The notes below the pieces were generated by a model. The model ran no database searches, had not been told where the DNA came from, and saw only the letters and a list, made by a program, of their open reading frames with translations. 64,000 nt of DNA from contig JAUIRK010000509.1 of NCBI GenBank assembly GCA_030549495.1, forward strand, positions 804,501 through 868,500, in the 5' to 3' direction. The translations under genes were made by a program, and so were the position numbers. Shown here piece after piece: positions 24,421 through 35,300 of the stretch (position 1 is its first letter; each line of letters begins with the position of its first letter). The DNA comes from Nectonema munidae. Taxonomy: Eukaryota > Nematomorpha > Nectonematoida > Nectonematidae.

Positions 24421-24969
24421 AAAATTTCATTAAACTTATCAATGAAATTTTTTTTATCAATTTAGTGAAAATTTTGTAAAATAATAAAAGATATTTGGAT
24501 TATTATGGGAGATTTCTGTAAAATGTTCAACCTAATCTCAAAACTATTTTATCAGAAATTACCTTTTCATGGTTCCAAAAGATAATTACTAATATTTTGT
24601 AAATTTTCCATTTTGATTTAAAAAGGCTGATTTTAGAAACCGTATTTAACATGAGTGAATTATAGGTAGAAGAAATTTTATATTTTGGAAACCGTGATTT
24701 GAACTTCTGACGTAAATCATAATTAAAAAAATTATTATATACTGAAAAAACATACTTAAAACAAAAATTTCAAACAATATTTCACATACATATTGAAAGC
24801 ACCATTTTCAAATTCAACACAAAATTTCAAAATAGCATAACATGAAGATTACAACATTTTTAATTGAAAATGGTATCATTGAAAAGCTCCACTCTTTGTG
24901 GAGCATAAGCTAGTTTTTATAAAATAATCCCCTACTCTCAAATTTCCAAATATTTTTTAATAGTCAAGC

Positions 24970-25400
24970 TACAGTAGCAAATATTTTAGACTTTAAAAAG
25001 TCTTTTAACTCAATTGATCACAATGTTTATTGCATAAACTTAATATGGCATTAGGCATTCCCTACTTGATTGTATTTCTCCTTTACTTTATTGTCGTCCA
25101 AATTATTTTTACTATCACAGTTCTCTCATTTAAAATGTCAATTCAGATGTCCCTCAGGGATCAATATCTGGGCCTTATTTATTTGTTATTTTTATTAATG
25201 ATATCATCAATTATTAATTTTCCTTTTTTGGTTATACTTTATGCTGATGGTATCAGATCAGGTTTTCCAAGTCTTTAATTATTTAGGGGCTGTAGTTGAT
25301 AGTCAACTTAAATGAAAAAATCATGTATCACACATTATTACCAAATTGTCTCGTCAATATGGAATTTTTGTTTAAGTATTGATAATAATTCACGTTTTTC
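24970..25400 (+). mobile_element. LINE reverse-transcriptase fragment (palm)
   Basis: In order: ILDFKKSFNSIDHNVLLHKL (about 24984-25045), GIPYLI, a region matching SGVPQGSILGP in another frame (about 25140-25180), ISSIIN, then the catalytic box as YADG in place of YADD (about 25240-25252), and GAVVDSQLK beyond. The changed second Asp and several frame changes mean no active enzyme. It is of CR1/Jockey type. Confidence 0.8.
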
Positions 25401-25684
25401 AACTCTGGTAAACATCATCTAAACATGCTTCAGTCACGACTAAAAAAATTCTCACATTTCTTAATTACTTTCTGCCTGAAACTTTATTTTACACTTGATC
25501 AAGTTGCAACGAACGCATTCCGTGTGTACTTTTGCTTTCAAAAATTATTATTTAAATGGATGCTTTAATTTATTATCGTACTTTCCAAATACAGCTATGC
25601 ATACTCATTTTACAAGATCTATAGATGCTCTCCTATCCCATGTCTCAAACATAAACCTATATCCAAAAAAGTTGTAGTTGACAG

Positions 25685-25971
25685 CAGTGGCGGATCCAGA
25701 AATTTCTTATAGGGGGGCCGAAATCTTTTTAATTTTTTTGTAATTTTGCTAAAAGTCTTCAGAGAATACGACAGCTGTATTATGTCTTTTAGAATCACTA
25801 ATTACCTATGTTTTCATATTTTTAACATTATTTTGACATGAATAAATTACAAAAATTTATTTTTTATACATGTAGGGGTATACATTAGTAAGGGTAATTT
25901 TGGAAGTCATTTTTCATAGAGGGGGGGGGGGGGGCTAGGCCCATGAGGCCTCCCCCTTGGATCCGCCACTG
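25685..25971. mobile_element. 287-bp hAT MITE with 8-bp target duplication
   Basis: The ends CAGTGGCGGATCCAG and TTGGATCCGCCACTG are inverted copies. CAGTGGCGGATCC is a typical hAT terminus. The flanks GTTGACAG (25677-25684) and GTTGAGAG (25972-25979) match at seven of eight bases, the expected hAT target length. Inside is AT-rich sequence and a run of about 17 G near the right end (ending 25934). It has no coding capacity. Confidence 0.88.
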
Positions 25972-25979
25972 GTTGAGAG

Positions 25980-28700
25980 CTTTAAAGCTTCGAATTTATA
26001 TCAATTCTATTTGAAGAATTCTACTCATCTGTCATTCAAAAAAAAAAGCAAAAATCTTGAATATTTTGAGTTTATGTCAAAATATTTTTTTTATGCCTAT
26101 TTTTTATTATTTAACTATGTTAATGTTAGTTTATTGAAATAACTGTATTTACTGATTTTACTGAAACTTATATGCGTGTTGTTATATTGTTCAGAGCGGT
26201 ACATCTCGATGGAAATTTTCATTACTCGTTGACACTCCTTTTTTCGAGAATCTTCTTTTCTTGTATGTTTTTTTATAGCTAAGAATAAAAGAATAGAAAA
26301 TATAATTTTTCCACGAATTCTTATCTAAGCTTAAATGATTTATCAAAATGAAGTAGTAACAATATTTTGTGGTAATACAGCATTTATATTATTCTTTGTT
26401 AAGTTAGTATTATATCTCCGTCAAACATTTTGTCTGGACCTTGACTTACTCACTGTAAAACTGAAAAAAAGATTGATTTTTCAATACAACGCATATAAAA
26501 GGCATAGAGATCTTTCAGAACATCTCTATTCTCCTTCCTTTTGAACAGGTACGAAAGTGTTTTCAGGGTGAGCAAAAGTCAACAAATTGAATTTTGGTAA
26601 GATTTAAGAAAAAGAACAGAATAACATTTTTTTGAATTTTTATTAACTTAGTAAAATCTCGTTGTGTCCAAATGGGATATGTCGAATGTCTACTAAGGTG
26701 AAAGTATTCTCTATCCCTAACTAAAGTGGGAATTATAGTCGTTACTCCTAATGCTTATCACGAAGTTGTGTGAGTCGAACATTCACATAACTCGAAGAAT
26801 ATGTCTCGTCTATGATAAGAAGCAAATATAATTTAAGCACGCATACCTTGAAGTACGGAGAACAACATTCACTCATTTTTTTACATGTGTTTCCATTAGA
26901 TAACTTTAGTTCTTTATATTCATTCGAGTATTGAGCTACTTAGTTAGTTGCTATCCTTTTGTAAGGTTTCTGTTTCATTTTACCGAAGCAACGCGTAAGT
27001 AAAGATTGTTTTTGGTGTCAAACTCTCAATTTGAAATTATTGTGAACTATAACTTTATATATAAATGAAGTGCACAACACTTGTATTTTTATTATTTTTT
27101 CTGGAACTTTCCTTGTGTCGAAGTTTCGCGATTGTTCCTTAAAGTTTGAGACAACGAGTTTTTACACTATATAAGAAAGTTTTAGATCATTTTTGAGGTC
27201 AGTAAAATTCATTTTTGTTTAGTCCAATATAGGCATTTTTTTAAATCAAAATAAAATCTTATTTTACGAGTGAGCAAATAAATTATTAGATTAGAAAAAT
27301 AAATTAATTAATGAATTTTAATTTTTTTTATTAATTAATTAATTTAGAAAAATGAACCCTTTGCCACTTCTTAAACTGTTTATCCGAATTATTCAAAAGT
27401 TGAAATGAAATAAAAAGATTTTTGGAAGTTAATTCAACTCATTTAATTAAATTTTAAAAATTTAGTTAAATATCTCCAACTCCTACCCCTTTCTTTTACT
27501 CCTACTAATTTTACAACTCTGAAGAAGAAGATCATTCTCCGAAACTGGTTCTTTCCGGGTGTGACTTTTTTACGCAATCACTCAAAATCTTTTGGAATCG
27601 TTCATTTTTCTTTGTGAACCCCATTTTTTTCATGATCCCTAGCGTTTCTCACTTTTATTACATCTTGCACAATCCCAATTTTTGTTCGCAACCACTCTAA
27701 ATTGTATTCGCAATCTTTCGTAATCATTCGCGATTCCCATTTTAGTCTCAATCCTTTGAATACCTTACTTTTGTTTGCAACCCATATAGTATTTCTTCAC
27801 TTTTCTTAATTTTTTCATATTATTCCTTCACAAATTTTGTTTTTTTTTCCACGAAAATTTATCTTCTTTTCAATTATGTGACTTTTCTGAAAAATTATGC
27901 TCAATGCCGATTCTTAAGCTCTGAAAAGTAGAGAAATACGGGTGATCATGAAAAAATAGGGCTTGCAAAAAAAAGAATTGTGAAAGATTGCGAATGAAAA
28001 TGAGGATTGCTAGTGATGATTAAAAAAAAATCTCTCAATAAAATCCTCAATAAATTTTGATTTATTTAATTCAATTTTATTCGGTTACACTTAATGGGCA
28101 CCACCGCACAGCAATTTATTTTGAAATAGAGCAATTTATAACTAAATTTTAGTTGAAGGTCCATTTTTTGGTTTTATGAAGTTATTTTCTTGTTTGCCTT
28201 GTAATCAATGAAAAAGCATATCATCATGTCAATCAACAATGAAAATCAATGACTGCACTGCAATGAGAGAAAGAGCGAATGTCGTCATCTCATATGTAGT
28301 TGCAAAGAAAAGTGAAAGAGAAAAGTTAACACGGTGGAGATAGGAAGAGAAGGAGACGGACGGTCTACGATCAAAGCGTCGATCTGACAGGGTGGAGACA
28401 GCTCAAAGAATAAAATGACATGATTTATAACCGTCGAGAAAAGTCCGATAGCGAGAAATGTCCGACTACCGGTCAGTATAGCACTCATTGGAAGAAAGAT
28501 ACATCACATTTTCATTTTGAGAACGAATTTATGCATTTTCTATGACAAGGAAAATCTATCAGCTAAGTTTACAATCATCGTTTCACTAACTTCAAGATGT
28601 CAAAATTTTCAATATGCCATAGATAGAGGAACGAGTCTTACATTCGTTTTAACGTTATTCTGTGATGATCCAGAAAAAAAGAAAGTTAAAATAATTTAAC
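25980..28700. other. AT-rich stretch with no gene recognised
   Basis: Holds the diverged repeats at 27.5-28.0 kb. Frames at 26335-26544 (plus) and 28285-28488 (minus) are unsupported. The minus-strand stretch around 28.3-28.5 kb is less AT-rich, but I could not extend it into a gene. It lies just past the 3' end of the ZP gene. Confidence 0.5.
27540..28030. repeat. Diverged tandem and inverted CAATC/TTCGCAA repeats
   Basis: Units of about 25-35 bp built on words such as CGCAATCTTTCGTAATCATT and CAATCCCAATTTTTGTTCGC recur several times at 27570-27780. The reverse complement of 27930-28030 carries the same words, including CATTTTTT-CATGATC. Each unit has drifted, so it looks like an old palindromic satellite-like array. 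No coding signal. Confidence 0.5.
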
Positions 28701-28707
28701 TTGAAAT

Positions 28708-28713
28708 TTTATT
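28708..28713 (-). terminator. Candidate poly(A) signal of the ZP gene
   Basis: AATAAA on the minus strand lies about 240 nt after the TGA stop, with an AT-rich stretch around it. It is the clearest canonical hexamer I noticed close behind the stop. The hexamer is easily found by chance in DNA this AT-rich, so it is only a candidate. Confidence 0.35.
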
Positions 28714-28950
28714 TATAAATAATAGGATTTATAATATATTCTTAGATTCTCGGTAAGCACCACACAAATACATCTAGAAGCAATGGAGTTTACATATTGA
28801 AAAATGACACAAAAATAAAAGGAATAAAAGGAGTAACAGAAGCAGAATATATCACATAAATAGGAATGGATGAGAAAACGCTAGAAAGACTGAAATAACG
28901 AAGCTTGAAATTGGAGGCGTACTTTGACAAACTATCAAATCATATGGGAA

Positions 28951-29352
28951 TCAAAACATCACAAAGTTCAGGGATTCTTTTTTAAGGGACTTTTTTGGCA
29001 AGATGTGTTTGTTGAATACGATGAATGAAAGGACGATCACAGCGATGATGAGTATCGAGGAAAAGCCGATTGCGGTGAAGTAGTAGTACATGCCTAGACA
29101 GAGCTGTCGTTTTGCAAACGGTTTCTTCGCATCTATAGTAAAATAGAATGCAGTACAGCAAAAGTTTTTAGGGTAGGAAGTAAAAAAAGTTTCGTTACAA
29201 GCATCACTCAATTCATCTCCCGGAACTGACACCCCAATCGAGCCAAAAACTTTGAAAGAGGTCGCGTTGTACTTGGGAAGATTTTCGCTTTCTCTTCGAA
29301 ATCGCGCTGCACTTTTCTTCACTGCCTTTTTCTTTTCGACGAAACATTTCGG
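28951..29352 (-). CDS. ZP gene coding exon 9: furin site, membrane helix, tail
   Basis: The last coding exon starts after CCTTTTTGTAG in phase 0 and ends at TGA (28953-28951). It gives PKCFVEKKK, carrying the last ZP cysteine, then RFRRE as a furin-type site, an Asn-Ala-Thr glycosylation motif, a membrane helix (FTAIGFSSILIIAVIVLSF) and a short basic tail. A 66-nt in-frame T-rich segment begins GTAACG and ends TTTTACTATAG. It could be a small intron of the size seen elsewhere in this gene. If spliced, 22 residues with three extra cysteines disappear and the frame is kept. Confidence 0.88.
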   Translation of the reverse strand, partial: PKCFVEKKKAVKKSAARFRRESENLPKYNATSFKVFGSIGVSVPGDELSDACNETFFTSYPKNFCCTAFYFTIDAKKPFAKRQLCLGMYYYFTAIGFSSILIIAVIVLSFIVFNKHILPKKSLKKESLNFVMF

Positions 29353-32300
29353 CTACAAAAAGGCAACTTAAAATGACTCAGAATAAGTACGCAGTTACTT
29401 TTCAACTTTACTACTCTTCAACGGAGAATACATGTCGTCAGTAGGGTTTAATTCTCGAGATCGGGATCTCGGGATTGCTCAAGATTTATTTGATTTTAAT
29501 GAGAAAATCTCGACTCCCAGATTTATATTTTTCTCAAGAAATCTCGCAAAATATTTTTAGGTTTTCGTTTTGGAGCCGTTCATAAGAGTGACGATTTAAA
29601 AGAGTTTTATAATCTGTCCTTCTTAAAATAGCGATTAAAAGAGTGAAGAACCAAACATGACAATATTAAAGTGATGACAAAAAATTTATGTAATAATGTT
29701 GTTTAATTTTCATAATTAAGAATTCAATTGTATCATATAATTATAGAGTTCTCCTTTATTTCCTAAGATTTTCGCAAAAAAAGAAAGTTTGTCCGAGATT
29801 GTTTCAAAACTTGTATGCATCGATCTTTTTTCCATTCATTCAATAACGAAAAGTGAATTTATTAGAAGATCGTTGAAGGAATGAGGTTTTAAATGACCAC
29901 AAAATGGCAACGATGTTATGAAACTAGTTCATAAAGAATATAAAATTGTCAAAAAAATTATAAAAGTAAAAATAAAATCTACACTTGACAAAAATGAAAA
30001 GTTCTGTGTTTCACTCGATGAATTTTCCTCATTAAGTAATAAAAGATACTTCAATCTCAATTGCATTCAAGTCAAAGTGAGTTTTTTTAATTTGGGAATG
30101 GTAAGAATTAAAGGGTCTTTCACTGCTGAAAACGCCCTAGAAAAAATTAAGCAAAAAATGGGGGAATTTGAGATCAATCTTTAAGATCACATTATTGCTT
30201 TTTTAACAGATGGGGCAAGTTTGATGAATTAGAATGAGCGGAGCTTTACATCATCAAATATGTTATGCTCATACAATACATTTAGCCGTTTGTGATGTGT
30301 TGTACAAAGAAAATAGAAATGTGGAGACTTCAGCTCGTTCTTCTGCAGAAAGTAGTGATGAAGACGAATTTGAATACGAAAATGATGCTTTTCATTTTGA
30401 TTTAGACAATCAAGTATACCATCATTTTCTTTGTGATTATGACAGAAAAATGGGGTTTGAATTTTAATGAAATTTTAAAAAACTCTGAAAAATTACCAAA
30501 ATTTTCAAAAAAATCTCGCATTAAAGAATGAAATTTTGCAGAATTATGTCAAATAAAAATGAAAAAAAATTGCTCTTAGACTCGAAAACAAGATGGAACA
30601 GCATAATTTCAATGGTGGAATGGTTCCTTGAAATTAAATCTTGTGTTGCGAAAAGCTTGATTGACATAAAACAAAGTATTTCAATTTCTGATCCTGAAGC
30701 AAGTTTTTTAAATGATCTCGTGAACACATTAAATCCAATTAAAATTGCTTCCGAAAGAATCTGCATTAGAGATTCAAATTTACTGACAGCCGAAGCTGCG
30801 TTTGACTTTATTTTTGATGAACTAAGCTCTCTTTGTAACACTTTCTCTTTAAAAGTTAAAGACTCCTTAATGTCAAGAGTGTATGAGAAGAAACAAAGAA
30901 GTTATTAGTCTTTTAGAATATTTAAATACCGGAAAAAATTACGAACAGAGATCACTGAAAAGTTTGACACTTTTAGACTTACCCCAAGTTCGTAAAATAG
31001 CAGACAATGTGCTGAAGAAAGAAGGAATGAAAGCTTGAATGCCAGTGAAGGTATTTCCGTTGAAAGTGAGAAGAACTTCAGAAGTTTGAATGAAAAGCTT
31101 GAAACATCAATTAGGAGTAGATTGTGTCCAAAAAATGAAATGGTTTCAAATATTGGTGAGAGTAATTATTGTAGCGAATTAAAAGCGTTCGAAGTGACTG
31201 GAAAATGTCAACTCAGCTAGAAAAGTTATTCAATAATTTAAAAAGTATTCCACCAACATCCACCGAGTGTGAACGAGTATTTTCTTTAGCTGGGCTTTTT
31301 ATCAGGAAGCTTAGAACAAAGCTCACTGACGAAAGCATCAATTGCTTAATCTTTCTGAGAACCATTTTCAAAACCTACAAATAGATTTTACTAAAACATT
31401 TTATTTAGTTTTTTTTTACCTTTTTCAATAAATTTGAAATTTCGTGATTCGTCATTATAATTTTTTTTAAATTTTTTATTTTTAATAAAAATTAAAAAAT
31501 TCCGAGAAATCTTGAAAATTCTCGATGCATATTTTTTTCAACGAGAAATCTCGATTCGAGATGTAAAGTTTGAAATATTAAACTCTAGTCGGCAGTTGTC
31601 AAGTTAATCTTATAGCGAGTGAATAGAAAAAGTTCTTAAAATCTTCAGTTATGAGAAGGTCAAATAATAAATCATCTTCTTTTAAAAACGGATCTTCGCT
31701 TTGATATTAGAAGAACGAGAGTCCAGGATCAAGAGTTTTATGACAATTGGCAGTTTAAAAGACCGTGTGACATTTGACAGCTGTACTTAGCGCAATGAAA
31801 ATGAATACCTTATTACACTTCTTGTAGCAGATCTGGACGTAGCAGTCAAAGTAGACGTTTGGCACATCCGGGAACTTGAAAACGTTGAATGGCGCGAAAG
31901 CGTGCTTCTCCACTAATTCATCGCGCATGTGCTTTATCACCTGTTCCGCCTTTTCCTGCTCTCCAATCAAAGATCTTTTGTTCGGACATCTAAGCATTAC
32001 AGAATCACATGAAGAACTTTTGGGAGCGTATGTTTAATTTAACGTTCATTATTTGACTCGGGGTAATTTTACTCCGACAAATTCAGTTCCAAAATTTATA
32101 ATAAATAGGAGTTTTAACTTTTTGTTAGTTCGTAATTTAGTCAGTTGGCCATTAAAATAGTTTTTTAATTATTTATTCATTTATTTAGGTGATTTACATT
32201 TTTAATTTATTGGTTTGTTAGTTACCTAGTTTGAACGGTTAATTAATAAGAAATTATTATTAGAGTTAAAGGAATTAAATGAACAAGAAGTGATTTTATC

Positions 32301-35300
32301 ATTTCACACTTATAAAATGCGCGCAATTTTTGTTAAAGTGTTTTGCTATAAAAGTTATAATACAATAGCTATCATATTATTAGATAAAACAAATTTTATT
32401 ATGGCTTGATTGAAGGTAAAAATTTCATTAAAATAAAATTTAGAATTACTTTGTCAAAAATAATAAAAACGTTTTTCGATATACAAAAATTTGAGGTTTT
32501 ATTCAGGGAATGTTAGCTTACCGTGTGTATCATTTCGGATACGCTAGCCTCCCCCTCCTTCCCTTTGAAATTATTTTATCAGCAACCCGCAACTCCCTTG
32601 AGATACAGTAAAGTAAAGTATAATTTCGCGAATTATAGCTCAAAAACAAGTTGGTGAGAATTTAATTTTGCAAATAAACATTTTTAAATTTTAGAGATAT
32701 TTGGCATAAAAAATCATTTTTTACTACCGGGATTTTTAATTTATAAAAAATTTTATATAAAAAGCTTGAAACTCTGGAAATTAGTTTCGCGGATTTACGA
32801 TTTGTATTAGCCTAACAGGCCCTGCAGAGAGTCTGGCGACACGCCTATCATAACGGATGCAATAATTTACAGTATCCATCACATGTGTTAAAGTGGTAAT
32901 TAACTAAAATAAAAATAGGCTCGACTCGCGTAATAATATTGAAAAAGTGACGTACCCATTTTCATCGATCAACTTCAGTTTGCTGTTCCCCATGCCGTCG
33001 TGAGCGTAGCAGTCGAACAAGTACAAGTCAAAGAGTCCTAAGAAGAGAAAGAATGAGTGAAGGAGATTCCGCATTCAAGAGCGGGATACCTTTTTTGTCC
33101 CGAATCAAGACGTCTAGCATTCCCGTTTCTCCAAGGATCATATTTTGGGCCGGCGCTTTGTACGGATTCTTTCCATGAAGGACGCGAAGCCAAGCGTCAG
33201 GCACGATTGTTTGTTTCGATTTTATATGCGGTTGTTCTTCATTGCTTCGTTGACACGAAAAGAAGATACGCATTTTCATTTAATATATTTCACTTCACGT
33301 TTATATAAAATCTTCCCGAAACTTTTTTAATGCTGAACTAAGGGGATGCAATATATGTTTTGAAAGGATCATATTGCACACCATTTTTGATTAAATATAT
33401 ACTATTTTGCTTCAAGGAATTGGAATTGTCAAAGTGAGTTTAGATTAAATAACAATAATGTGCTTATTTTTATTAAGTGATGTTTTCTTTACCATAACTT
33501 TTGCGTAGACCGAAAATCGTATTATAAATTTAGAATGAAATATAAGCAAAATAAAAGTGATTCAAAGTGATTAGCTCTTATGAGTGATTTTTTTTTAGAG
33601 TTTTTTTTAAATTTTTGTATATTAAGACTGTCTCCCCATTGGGCAATTTCAATTCTTAATTGTTATTTAATTTAAACTTACTCTGCAATTTTATTTCCCT
33701 AAAACACAATAGTATGTATTTAATCAAAAATTTTGTGCAGTAGCATCCTTTTAAAACATATTTTGCATCCCCTTACTTCAGCCTTAAAAAGGTTTCGTGA
33801 AGTATACCTACTTAAATCATTATTTAAATTTTTATCTCTTGATTTTTGCCCCGCAAAAATCTCAATTATTATTATTATTTAATCATAACCAAGAGATCTG
33901 AAAGCTTCATACTCAGTCGACAATATAACAAGAGACTGTTCAAGCTTTCTTTTCGAAATGCAAGGTACTAAAGTAAATTGAAATCACGAAACTGCTGATA
34001 AATTGAATAAAAGAGTTTACCATTTCCCATTTAAATTGGCAACTTTGGTCTCTAATTCAGTCAAAAGTACGGATAGCAATATTTATTTTAAAAAAACGAA
34101 AAAATTATAAATTTCCGTCATTTCAAAAATATAATGGCCTTAAAGAATGGACCTATGCCGTAAATTTCACTATGGCCTGACATATTGCCTAATTTCATAA
34201 GAGAAACTTGGGGGTGTTTTAATCGCTCGCGAGCTGTTTTGCCAAATTCCCAAAGTCAACGCTCTTGCAGCATCCCCCAAAATGAGTGGGAAATGAGATA
34301 AAACCAAAAGAAAAAGTCTCCCACAGATCTATTACTACCATAACCACCACGTGTTTCCTCCCATGTTCACTTATGATAAGCATGAGTTATTTAGGGTTAT
34401 TTTGTCCGGCTATTACTACTACTACCCCTTTCACCGTGCTTCTTTTCTACACAAGTATAAACTGGGTTATGCACATAGACCCCATCTCCATAAATCACTT
34501 AAGAGTGTTTTTCTTTATTTATTTTATGACAGTTGACAGTTCAAAAGATGGTGTGACATTTGGCGGCTGTACTTAGCGCAATGAAAATGAATACCTTAGT
34601 ACACTTTTTGTAGCAGATCTGAACGTAGAAGTCAAAGTAGACGTTTGGCACATATGGATATACTTATGATATAAAAGTACGATTCGCCATAAATTAATTA
34701 AGAAATGGTCTAACTAGCAAATTATTCGAGCATCTAACTGAAGTTTTGTTAACAAAAATTAGAAGCAAAGGGTATTCAAGGCAATCTTGATAAAAAGTCG
34801 CACATTAAACCAAATGAATATGTTGGAATAAAAATGCTATAAATGTGAATTCTCTAAAAAAATATTTGATTTTTCAAATTATATTTATAAGAGATATGAT
34901 CAAAGCATTCATCCTAACTTGTGTATGTTATTACGCTAATTTAAGTCTTCCAGTTACTGTAATCAATAGGGATAATTATCTTAAGTTATAAATTATAGGG
35001 AATAGGTAAAGGTAACGTGGGGGTTTTCATCGAGAAGTCACAATACCGTCGCTTGTATCGAACTAGGAGGAAAGTAGGCCTGATGCGGGATCGAACCCAT
35101 CAGACCTTGAGTTATCGAATCCAGCATCTAACCAACCTTACTCACGCCCCCTGGTGAAAGTTTATGTCCCTAGAGAAAAAGTATTGGTTAAGTGTTATGT
35201 GCAATTAAAAATATTTTCACCCACCCCTTCTTGAAAAAATTATTGGCCTTTGTTCAAATTTCTGGCTACATTACTGCTCCTGATCAACTATGGCTCAGAT

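Noticed and set aside
30521-30841. Minus-strand 106-codon frame inside the hAT
   Set aside because: Antisense to the transposase piece with DSKTRWNS. No family match.
35003-35152. True tRNA gene
   Set aside because: A and B boxes are present, but no acceptor stem closes, and a conserved body shared with two other loci follows, so it is a SINE.
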